Assembly (NCBI GenBank): GCA_020205615.1
Contig: CM035170.1
Coordinates: 8,798,311 to 8,862,310, forward strand
Reading direction: 5' to 3'
Source: Panax quinquefolius
Lineage: Eukaryota; Streptophyta; Magnoliopsida; Apiales; Araliaceae
DNA: 64,000 nt
This document shows, piece after piece, positions 22,668-33,458 of the stretch. The notes under the pieces are model-generated. The model was given only the letters and a program-made list of their open reading frames with translations. It searched no databases and was not told where the DNA came from. Each line of letters starts with the position of its first letter. Positions within the stretch are counted from its first letter, which is position 1. Position numbers and translations under genes: made by a program.

Positions 22668-25151
22668 TGTGAGACCCCAGATTTTATGAATAAAGATTTA
22701 ATTTTCTCAAAATATTTTTTTTTTATATATATTATGGTGTTGATTTGATGTAATGTTATACTTGTGGGTAATATTTACAAACTTTACAAAGTAAGAAAGT
22801 GGTTGTATAATATTCGATTGGTCGGGGAATATTCTTTTTGTCGGGGAATATCCGTACGATGGTACAATCATTGGTGGACCCCATAACAGAATTATTGTCG
22901 GATAGAGAAAACGACAAAAATACTTTATGAAAATAACGGCGGAAGTTTTATCATTAACTGTTGAAACACCCGGTGTTAAAAGTACGATGTCTGGCGTGGT
23001 TCGCATGATGTAAAACGGTATTGATTATTGATGCTTACGTGAGAAGTTACTCGGTTATACTCAATTATTACTCACAAGAATTCTTTGCATAATATCTATC
23101 ATATTATTGATTCAATTATTGTTACAAAGATTATCATCTGCGTAATATGATATATTGTTCAATCGGTATTCGGGACACTTTTAGTAGTTGAGTACTATTC
23201 ATGAGTTACTATTCACAAGTTACTATTTGGGAGTTACTTTCACGAGTTACTATTCACCCTTTCTTATTCACTCTAGTATTGTGCATTCGGTTATTTGGGT
23301 ACAATATTATTCCATGAGGAGATGTGCTAATTTTCGAATTTGTTGGTTGAAGATATAATAGTAAGTCAATATGGACCATTGGTGGAGTTATAATAGTAAA
23401 TCAATATGGATCATTTGGTTTAAAGTTTTAATAGTAAATCAGTATGGACCGTTGTTTTAAGTTTTAATAGTAAACCAATAAGGACCGTCCGTTTAATAGT
23501 AAATCAATCTGGACCATTCATGAATTAGTTACTATTCATTCCATTTTCCTATAAATAAGAAGCTCATTCCTTCATTATTTCTTACGAATTCACCAAACTC
23601 TAGAGAGAATTATATAAGAGAACCTATAGAAAAGTATTCTACGCTACTTCCCAACTCTTATATTCGGTTTCTTTTTACGGTAAGGGTTATTATTCTTTTG
23701 TATTCATGAAGAGAACTTACATTATTCCATTATTTATTATTACATTGGAATAACTCAGTATCGTGAGCTACCCTATACATGGTGACATTCTTTTAATATT
23801 CCGTTCTTTATTATTCTATCGGAATATCATGTCTGTGCATTTATGTCGGACCTGGTTCCATTATTTATTATTCTCGTTAATATCACATGCAATGCGTTTA
23901 AGCGGGACTGGTTCCATTATTTATTATTACGTCGCCGAGAATATCACATGCATGCGTTCTGCCGGGACTGGTTCCATCCTTTATTATTCTATTGGAATAA
24001 CCTGCCTGTGCGGTCTATCGCATGCATGGTGATTTCTTTTGTTATTCCATTCTTTATTATACTCAGTTGGTTAAAACTTTGACTTCTATACCCATGAAAT
24101 TAGTGGAATATCTTTGATATTTGCGCTTCATCCAGTATCTTTTTATGAAAATATTCTTCTGAGCATTCTTGAATTTTACTCTACAAAGCAGTATCATGTT
24201 GACAATTTGAACGTTATCAGTTCCTGGAAAAATTAATTCTTGAACTTGTTTTATTGAATTCTTATATCATTGTTATCATCCTCATGTTTATATTATGTTG
24301 AAAGTCATCTATGGCCTGTAGTGCATAGATGGACTTTGTATGATTATGACCAGGAATTATTCGTTACAATCATAACCGTAATGTTACAAATGATGTGGTA
24401 AAAGTCCTCATTGACCCGTAGTGCATTAATGGACAGTTTTTGGTATGATTATGGCTATGGATTCTCTTTGGCCGTAGTGTAAAGATGAATTGTTTTATGG
24501 CATGATCAGGACCGTTGATGAAAACATGATTATCTTAAGCCGTAGTGCATGGATAATTCATGGTTGTGATAGTAAAGAATATCCTTGGTCGTAGTGCAGG
24601 GGTGATTCCATGATGTGGATTATTTATTAAGATGAGTCACAGCGATAAAAGTGATGAAAAACCTTTTAAATCATAGAAGATAGTAGATTTTATTCCATAC
24701 TTGACTCTTCTAATGGATTGCTTGTTCCGCTGCAGTTAACTTGATATTTATTATATTTTATCAGTTTAACATTGTTGAAGGCTAAAGATAAATTATTCTG
24801 CATTATCTTAGTCATAATATTTCTTACTGGGCTAGTTGAGCTCACCCTTTCTTTTCTTTGTTCTCTTGAAATGAGAACGTGGTTGGGACTAGTCGGGGAA
24901 TAGAGTGATGGTCCTAGATGGTGCATTAGTAGTCCTCACTATTACTCGTGAAATAGTGTGATAATAATTGTAATGAGGACTCCTTTTGAGTTTGTATAAT
25001 CTCTAGTAGACAATAATTATATTCAAACTCACGGTTTATGTTTTAATCGTATTGTACACGACAGTTGTATTATTAAGTTGTATTTAAATTCTGTACCATG
25101 TATCTGACGACTCAAGATGGGTGATGTATACCTAATTTTGGGGACGTCACA
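22668..25151 (+). repeat. LTR shared between two array units
   Basis: It starts TGTGAGACCCC and ends GGGGACGTCACA, 2484 bases. U3 repeats of the TTACTATTCAC type lie at 23185-23265, a TATA box (TATAAATAAG) at 23550, a donor-like GGTAAGGG with its GT at 23680, stem-loops at about 24300-24620. The acceptor is degraded (TTCTCTTGAAATG near 24865). It serves as the 3' LTR of the upstream unit and the 5' LTR of the next. Confidence 0.9.
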
Positions 25152-26159
25152 ATTTGGGTCATTGTTGATAGATTGACCAAGTCTGCTCATTTCTTACCAA
25201 TACGAGAAACTTATACACTTGAACGTCTTGCTCGTATGTACATAAATGAGATTGTAAGACTACATGGTATGCCAATATCCATAGTTTCTGATCGAGACCC
25301 AAGATTCACTTCACGATTTTGGGTTAGTTAGCAAAAAGTTATGGGCACAGACATACGATTTAGCTCGGCATATCATCCTCAGATAGACGGACAGTCGGAG
25401 AGGACTATTCAAACTCTTGGAGATCTATTAAGATTCTATGTCCTTGATTTCAAGGGAAGTTGGGACAAGTCCTTACCGTTGGTGGAGTTTTCCTACAACA
25501 ACAGTTATCAAGCAAGTATTGGCATGGCTCCATTCGAAGCGTTGTATGGAAGAAAGTGTCATTCTCCTGTATGCTGGGATGAGGTGGGTGAAGCAACGTT
25601 GTTGGGACCAGAGTTGGTATATATGACTACGGAAAAGATTCAAACGATCCGGCAACGTATAAAAACCTCACAAGATCGACAAAAGAGTTATGTTGATCTT
25701 CATTGAAAGGATGTGGAATTCGATATAGGAGATCATGTGTTGTTACGTGTTGCTCCATTGAAAGGAGTTACGAGATTTGGAAAGAGAGGAAAGCTCAATC
25801 CTCGATTCATCGGCCCATTTTTAATCCTCGATCGAGTAGGAATTGTGGCTTATAGACTCGCCTTACCGCCAAGTATGTCTCGTGTTCATAATGTTTTTCA
25901 TATGTCTATGTTGCGTAAATATGTGAAAGACCCGAACCACATTATTGAGTTAGAACCAGACGAGATAGAGGAAGATTTAACGTATGAAGAGTTACCTGTT
26001 AAAATCTTGGATAAGAAGGATCATGTTTTACGCTCCAAGGTTATACCTCAAGTCAAAGTTTTGTGGAGAAACCACGATGTGGAGGAAATGACTTGGGAGT
26101 TAGAATCTGAGATGAAGTCAAGGTATCCTCATCTCTTGACATACCGGTATGTACCCTAA
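25152..26159 (+). pseudogene. Integrase core, post-integrase region and chromodomain
   Basis: The LTR end is followed without primer site by the integrase core starting at the first catalytic Asp segment ([13 protein letters not shown]). The second Asp (SDRDPRFTS) and the Glu (GQSERTIQT) of the DDE triad are present. Then come KRGKLNPRFIGPF, SRVHNVFHMSMLRKY and a full chromodomain-like tail (KVLWRNHDVEEMTWELES). Stops at 25328 and 25704 interrupt one otherwise open frame. Everything from the primer site to the integrase N-terminus is deleted. Confidence 0.9.
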
Positions 26160-26191
26160 TTTCGAGGACAAAATTTCATAAGAAGGGAGGT

Positions 26192-28085
26192 TGTAAGACC
26201 CCAACTTTTATGAATAAAGAATAATTTTCTCGAATTATATTTTTGAATATTATGGTGTTGATTTGATATAATGTTATAGTTGTGGGTAATATTTACAAAT
26301 TTTGCAAAGTAAGCAAGTGGTTATATAATATTCGATTGGTGGAGAATATTCTTTTTGTCGGGGAATATTAAATGCAATGACACAATCATTGGTGGACCCC
26401 AGGCGGAAGTATTATAAGTAGTTAGAAAGCGACAAAATTATCTTTCTATAAAAATAACGATTTTGAGGTGTTACCGTTAAAAGCTGTTAAACTACCCTAG
26501 TAGTAAAAGTACGATGTCTGGCGTGGTTGCATAGTAGCAGCACGGTATTGATTATTGATCTTACGTGAAAGTCACCGGTTATACTAAATTATTACTACAA
26601 AGAATTGCTTGCATCATATCTCTTATATTATTGATTCAATTATTGTCACAAGATTATCATCAGATAATATTTTTATATTATTAAATCAATAATTAAGACG
26701 ACAAGTTATAATATTAATGATTAATAATTGTTGAAAGATTAAATACGTGTTGATTAAAAATAAAATGATTTGAGATAATATTTATTCAATCCTTGATGTA
26801 TATAAAGTGTCTATTATGAGACGTTTGTGGTAAATTTGGTTATTCTATGGGGGCCCATATGTCATCATCTAAGAGTCTCTTTACTTGATAGTAATTACCT
26901 TTACCAGACGTCAAACCACTTGCCGTTTCATATTACAAAGGTCCGAACCAATTATCGTTTCACATTCTGAGCGTCAAACCACTTGGTGTTTCACATTCTG
27001 AGCGTCAAACCACTTTTTCTTTTCACATCACCGATTAAATCAAGTCATTGCCTTTTCACATTGCATGTGCTAAGCTAGAAATCTTCTATAAATAGAGGCT
27101 AGTTCTTCATTATTTTCACGAATTCATTCAAGCTATATAGAGAGAAAGTATAGAGAGAATAAGAGAAAAAAGAAGAGTATTCTGTTACTACACTCTCTGC
27201 GGATTCAATCTCCTACTAAAGTAAGGGTATTATTTCTTTTGTATTCATGAAGAGAACTTACATTATTCCATTATTTATTATTCTATTGGAATAACTCAGA
27301 TACGCAGCTACCTTATACTTGGTGAAATTCTTACATTATTTTATTCTTTATTATTTTGTTGGAATATCACATGCATGCGTTTTTACTGTGGGACCAGTTA
27401 TTAACCCGTAGTGCATTGATGGACCGAGTGTTGGCATGATCAAGACCATTAATGAATACACAAATATTCTTGGCCCGTAGTGCATGGATAATTGTGGTCG
27501 TGATACTAAAGAATATCCTTGGCCGTAGTGCAGGGGTGATTCGATGATGTGGATTATTTATTAAGATGAGTCACAGCGATAAAAGTGATGAAAAACCTTT
27601 TAAATCATAAAAGATAGTAGATTTTATTCTCTACTTGACTCATTTAATGGATTGTTTATTCCGCTGCAGTTAAACTTGATGTTTGTTATATTGTATCAGT
27701 TTAACACTGTTTAAGGCTAATGATAATTTATTCTGCATTATCTTAGTCATAATATTTCTTACTGGGCTAGTTGAGCTCACCCTTTCTTTCATTGTTCTCT
27801 TCAGGAAATGAGAATATAAATGGGACAAGTCGGGGAACGGAGTGATGGTCCTAGATGGTGCATTAGTAGTCCTCACTATTCTGTGATATAATGTGATAAT
27901 AATTGTAATGAGGACTCCTTTTGAGTTTGTATACTCTCTAGTAGACAATATTTGTATTCAAACTCACAGTTTATGTTTTGTCGTATTGTACACGACAATT
28001 GTATTATTAAGTTATATTTGAATTTTGTACCATGTATCTGGCGACTCAAGATGGGTGATGTATACCTAATTTTGGGGGCGTCACA
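26192..28085 (+). repeat. LTR shared between two array units
   Basis: It starts TGTAAGACCCC right after the purine tract AGAAGGGAGG and ends GGGGGCGTCACA, 1894 bases. TATA box TATAAATAG at 27087; donor-like AAAGTAAGGG with its GT at 27221; acceptor CTCTTCAG ending at 27804. It is very similar to the LTR at 33459-35380, including the same spacing of these signals. Confidence 0.95.
27221..27804 (+). other. Predicted intron in the LTR leader
   Basis: GTAAGG lies about 130 bases after the TATA box; TTTCTTTCATTGTTCTCTTC followed by AG lies at the other end, giving 584 nt. The counterpart in the LTR at 33459 (34516-35099) is also 584 nt. The segment contains TTATTCC repeats and GCCCGTAGTGCA stem-loops. 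No transcript evidence is available, so the intron is inferred from signal conservation alone. Confidence 0.55.
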
Positions 28086-28468
28086 CAAAGGCCCATTTTA
28101 TGTGACTTGCAAAGGATGGAGATAGAGTTAAAGACTCCAGGGACCCATGTGATGATGGCGAATATACGAGTAGAACCAACTTTAATCGATAATTTAAAAG
28201 TCGCTCAAGCTACGGAGACACGGAGTCGATGCGTATGATGAGAAAGAAAGTGCAAGAAGGTGTTATTAGGAAGCAAGAATCGATGAAGAAGGAATACTTC
28301 GAGTCAACTCCAGACTTTGTGTTCCTAACGACCCTGATTTAAAGTATAAAATCATGATGGAGGCGCACAACACACCGTTTGCAATCCATCCTGGGAGTAC
28401 CAAAATGTATCATGATCTTCATCATATATTTTGGTGGAGCAATATGAAGAGAGAGATAGCGTTGTTTA
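28086..28468 (+). pseudogene. RNase H tail and integrase N-terminal part
   Basis: The LTR end is fused directly to sequence that matches 21376 onward ([15 protein letters not shown]). It continues to the integrase finger His pair (HNTPFAIHPGSTKMYHDL) and to WWSNMKREIAL, where the CACTA element is inserted. Primer site, gag, protease and RT are deleted. The reading resumes at 32261. Confidence 0.85.
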
Positions 28469-28492
28469 CACTACTACAAAATAGTAAATAGA

Positions 28493-28750
28493 CAACGCGG
28501 AAAAAACGTTGTGGTTTCAGTCATGAAAACGTCGTGGTTAAGAGTGTCATCTATTTGACACCCTTACACAACGTTTTAAAAACGTTGTAGTTAAGCACAA
28601 TACACAACGTTTTTTAGGGAAAAACGTTGTAGATTTGTTTTTCAAAAATTAGCAGATGCTTAAAAACGTTGTAGTAGGTATGATTCCACAACGTTTTTTG
28701 AATAAAAACGTTGTTGTTTAGTATATCAGACAACGTTTTTTAAACGTTGT
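28493..28750. repeat. Left subterminal repeat cluster of the first CACTA
   Basis: About nine copies of ACAACGTTTT or its reverse complement AAAACGTTGT, often paired as inverted repeats. The right-end cluster is at 32070-32225. Such motifs are the usual transposase-binding sites of CACTA elements. Confidence 0.85.
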
Positions 28751-28989
28751 AGATAAAAAAAAGAAAAGAAAAAAAAAGATGTGGTTGTAACCAAATCTGA
28801 TCCCATAAATATTTGTAACATTGTAACCAAATTTATATATCCAAATAAACATAATACTTATGATAACATTGTAACATTGTAAAACACAAGATAACTGCTA
28901 CTGATCCCATAATTCCTAACCAAATTTATATATCCAAATAAACATAAATATTTGTAAAACACAAGATAACTGCTACTTTCTTATGATAA

Positions 28990-29130
28990 CATTGTAACAT
29001 TGTTATCATTGTAACATTGTTGTAACAAGCTGCTTTAATTTTTTCTGTCTGCTGATGGAAAGCATTACTTAATGAACCTTTAGAACCCTCTCTCCAATCA
29101 TGCTCGGTATCAGCTATGCAGAAGTGAAAC
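28990..29130 (-). pseudogene. Possible captured exon, unidentified
   Basis: A minus-strand reading with a hydrophilic stretch DTEHDWREGSKGSLSNAFHQ is open over about 45 codons within AT-rich, intron-like DNA. I do not recognise the family. It may be a captured gene fragment or chance. Confidence 0.25.
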
Positions 29131-31856
29131 ATTCTGTAATCCGTTGAGTACCTTTTAAGTAAAATGCAGACACATTTTTAGTCAAAATCAGTGTTGTAGT
29201 TAAATACAAATACCTTAGCTACAACATATAACATAAAGTGGTGCCAAGAAAACTTAATAATTTGAACAAATACATTCTTAGAAAATTATCTACAGACATA
29301 ATTAACAAGGGACAACAAATTCTCAATGTTATTAAAAATGGTATATCTTGTGAAGTTACGTACCATGCTCCAATTTGGGATGCCAACAACTGACAAGCAA
29401 TAACAACAAATTTAACAAATAATCCAATTCAACAAGTAAACATCTGAATAACAAATAATGCGATTCTTGTATTCCATGCAACAATGAGGAAATAACTAAT
29501 GATAGGCGATAAATTATGAGGTTAGAAGATACATAACAACTAGTAAAATAATGTATAAAGGGTTAATAATGCCATACTTACATGTTATTCAACTTAAACA
29601 TGCCAATAAGATTGCCATAGATTTCAAGTGAGAATACTTGTAAGAGTTAAGGAATAACAGTCAATCAGCTAGTAATAGCAGTAATACCTTATAACAAAGC
29701 TCAAGGCTTATTTTCTCTCTTTGCCTCAACACTGTAATCTACATGTTATGGCAAGAAAGGAATATGCTAGGATTCATGATAGGTGCAACCCACAATCAAT
29801 CAAAAATTGAACCCACAATCAATTAAGAAAATACCTGAGACTTTGACCTTTCCCTTATTATTCAAAAATCAATCAACTGCATAACCCACAATCCAAGTTG
29901 GAATTTGCTGACATCCTCCAATCCGAACCAACCATAACCATGGTTATCACAAAGTCATACAGGAAAGAAAAGAAAGCAGATAGCTTACCACCATTACACC
30001 TCCTACATGTGACTGAAAATTATTCTCTCGACTTTCTATTATCAAATTTATAAAGCCAGTTATATACTGTAATTGCAGTCCATCTATCTATCTAGTTTTC
30101 AATCAAAAATTACAGAAATACATCTACCTATCTAGCATGAACAATAAATGACATTCAACAATAGAAATTACAAAAATACATCACAAATTGAACCATAGGA
30201 AAGAGAATAAACAGACCTGATTCTTCAGCATTTCAACTACCAATGAAAGAACAAGCTCTCTATGGGACTCAATCATCTAGGAGAGTATATAACTATATCA
30301 GCCAAATGAGAATCAAAAGGAGAAACAAATTAAACCTTAACAATATGCATTTCTAGAATCCCCATGTCTTACCTGTCCTTCGTGAAGACATTCAAAATTC
30401 TTGATACTTTGGTTGTGAAGGAACCATACACGATCTTCTCTCTTGTTGTATGTCATTCAAATCCACAACAAATAGATAAATCACCAAATAAACAATATAT
30501 GTTTCTCCTATAATTAATATTTACTTCTGTTTTTGGTAATGTAGATTACCTAAACAAAGGGCAACAAAAGCATGAATACTAGCCCAATGCTTACATGAAC
30601 AAGCTTCTGCTTAGTTTACGGATAAAAAGAGATAGCATAAGAAGTCAAGCTTTTCATTATAAGAAACTAAAAAGATTGTATGAATATAAGAGTATTGCGA
30701 GATAGCAAGACTAACAAACCATAAACCCAAGTAAATATAATGTAACAGCAACCGAGCCTCAAGTAAATTAAAACCATTTGTGCAACATCTAAAAGCAATT
30801 ACCTTGAGACGGTTTCATAAAACTTAATTTGTTTGGGATCAGAAAGGCAAATAAACCCAATAAATGTCAAGCGACATTAAGATTTCCGAATTCATAATAG
30901 TAAGATTTGATGACTCGAATTGTAGATTATTAACAAACCGGATGAATCCACGATCATACGTATAATGCTCTAAATTAGAGCTTTCTCGGTTCTCTTAGTC
31001 CATTATCCCTTTCTACGGTCGTTTTGAACAAGCGATTACATAAAAGGTTGTTAATCGCTTTCACTTTCTTCAAAGAGAAAATAATTTACCAACCAAATTT
31101 AGATAAGGTAATAAACTAGGCTAAGATTCAATTCTTCACATTTTACACCCAAAATAATAATAATATGATCAATTTAAAATTTGAAGAAAACAACCTTCAA
31201 ATTCAATATAGCGATGAACAAGGACACATAAGAAGAATTGAAATAGAAGTTAATTTAGAAGAATAAAGGTAACAACAGATCGATGTAAAACAAACGGAAT
31301 GTACTTTCTCAATTGAAGTTGTTCTTCCTCAATTATCTCAAACAAACAAGCAATGAAACCTAATCAATGAAAATTGTGGGGAACACGGACACAAACACAC
31401 ACACACTACATGAGAGGAGGAGAGAGTTGGGGGGGACCTTTTCTTGTAGGAGATGACAAAAGATTCCACAGGAAGACAAATCGGGTCCGATCTCGGGGAA
31501 GTGGAGAAGGCCTCCCATTGTTATTGTCATTCTTTGGTGGCCATTTTAAATGAGATCTCTCTTTTCTAATCGATCGACCCTAGAAATTTGTAATATGTAA
31601 CATGAGGAATCGCAGAGAGAGCGTCGGTATATAAAAAAAACCCTTGAATTTGTGTGTCCGATGTAAACCCGACCAAACCATACCAAGAGTCAAAGGCATT
31701 TTCGATCTTCTCTAACTCGAATCGAACTCATTTGAAACCTCAGATCGCCTCCTCGGTGATGGCCATAGTGGTAGCTGAAGTTTGGATCGTAGGAGAGTAG
31801 AAGAACGGTAATGATGAACAAGAGAGGAAACTAAAAGTTAGATCCTGTACCTGAAA

Positions 31857-32015
31857 AATCCCAATATTCTATGCAACGAACCGACTGTCGATCGGTGTTA
31901 AAGTGTGCCCTCCGCTTATCTTTGCCATGGATCTAGAGATTTGAGAGTTACAGGAAATCTAGTTAAACCCTAGCTTTTGTTTTCCAAATAGAACGAGAGA
32001 GATGAGAGACGAAGA
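31857..32015 (-). pseudogene. Possible captured 5' leader and first exon
   Basis: Read on the minus strand, this has CT-rich leader-like DNA with GCTAGGGTTT, then an ATG at 31930 in a good context giving MAKISGGHTLTPIDSRFVA and a stop, followed by TTTTTCAGGT. CTAGGGTTT is frequent in plant 5' leaders. It looks like a captured gene start, but the donor gene is unknown. Confidence 0.3.
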
Positions 32016-32069
32016 CACTCGATTTTTAAGTTTACATTTAACCATCTTTTTTTTAGCTCCGCTTTTGTT

Positions 32070-32225
32070 GATAGACAACGTTTTTAAAAAAAACGTTATC
32101 TATTTAAAACTAAAAAAAATATCATTTTAAATAGATAATGTTTTTGAATATATATCTACAACGTTTTTTTAAAAAAGGTTGTAAAAAAGAATACCACAAC
32201 GTTTTTATAAAAAACGTTGTGGTTT
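32070..32225. repeat. Right subterminal repeat cluster of the first CACTA
   Basis: Copies of ACAACGTTTT/AAAACGTTGT matching the left cluster at 28493-28750, with a few degenerate units such as GATAATGTTTTT. Confidence 0.8.
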
Positions 32226-32257
32226 AAGTGTTGTCTATTTAATATTTTGTAGTAGTG

Positions 32258-33430
32258 TTATCTCAAGGTGTCTAACTTGTCAACGAGTTAAAGCAGAGCA
32301 TCAAGTACCAAAAGGTCCATTGCAACCACTTGAAATTCTAGAATGGAAGTGGGAGCACATTACCATGGATTTCGTTACTGGTCTTCCTAAAGTTTCTCAA
32401 GGCATAGATGCGATTTGGGTCATTGTTGATAGATTGACCAAGTCTGCTCATTTCTTACCGATACGAGAAACTTGTACACTTGAACGTCATGCTCGTATGC
32501 ACATAAATGAGATTGTAAGACTGCATGGTATGCCGGTATCCATAGTTTCTGATCGAGACCCAATATTCACTTCACAATTTTGGGTTAGTTTGAAAAAAGC
32601 TATGGGCACAGACTTACGATTTAGCTCGGCATATCATCCTCAGACGGACGGACAGTCGAAGAGGACTATTCAAACTCTTGAAGATCTATTAAGACTCTGT
32701 GTCCTTGATTTCAAGGGAAGTTGTGACAAGTTCTTACCATTGGTGGAGTTTTCCTACAACAACAGTTATCAAACAAGTATTGGCATGGCTCCATTCGAAG
32801 CGTTGTATGGAAGAAAGTGTCGTTCTCCTGTATGCTGGGATGAGGTGGGTGAAGCAACGTTGTTGGGACCGGAGTTGGTACGTATGACTACGAAAAAGAT
32901 TCAAACAATCCGGCAACGTATAAAAACCTCACAAGATCGACAAAAGAGTTATGCTGATCTTCATCGAAAGGATGTGGAATTCGATATAAGAGATCATGTG
33001 TTGTTACGTGTTGCTCCATTGAAAGGAGTTACGAGATTTGGAAAGAGAAGAAAGCTCAATCCTCGATTCATCTACCCATTTTAATCCTCGATCGAGTAGG
33101 AATCATGGCTATAGACTAGCGCTTACTTACCACCAAAGTATGTCTCGTGTTCATAATGTTTTTCACATGTCTATGTTGCGTAAATATGTGAAAGACCCGA
33201 ACCACATTATTGAGTTAGAACCAGACGAGATAGAGGTAGATTTAACGTATGAAGAGTTACTTGTTAAAATCCTTTATAAGAAGGATCATGTTCTACGCTC
33301 CAAGGTTATACCTCAAGTCAAAGTTTTGTGGAGAAACTACGATGTGGAAGAAATAACTTGGGAGTTAGAATCTGAGATGAAGTCAAGGTATCCTCATCTC
33401 TTCGACATACCAGGTATGTACCTAATTTAG
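32258..33430 (+). pseudogene. Integrase, post-integrase region and chromodomain
   Basis: The reading resumes after the CACTA at the two Cys of the zinc finger (CLTCQRVKAEHQVPKGPL), then MDFVTGLP and the catalytic core. The first Asp (WVIVDRLTK) and second Asp (SDRDPIF) are present, but the catalytic Glu position reads Lys (GQSKRTIQ), so the core could not work even if the frame were whole. The frame stays open to 33084. After a frameshift near 33085-33120 the chromodomain tail continues to 33430. Removing the CACTA joins it to 28086-28468. Confidence 0.9.
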
Positions 33431-33458
33431 AGGAATGAAATTTCATAAGAAGGGAGGT

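Larger units (their letters stand above)
28469..32257. mobile_element. Non-autonomous CACTA (En/Spm-type) transposon
   Basis: Inverted termini CACTACTACAAAATA and TATTTTGTAGTAGTG extend with one mismatch for about 28 bases, and the 3-base target duplication TTA is exact (28466-28468, 32258-32260). Subterminal ACAACGTTTT/AAAACGTTGT repeats cluster at both ends. At 3789 bases it has no transposase frame. It interrupts the retrotransposon integrase precisely; removing it restores the flanking reading. The interior resembles genic 5' and intronic DNA read on the minus strand. Confidence 0.95.
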
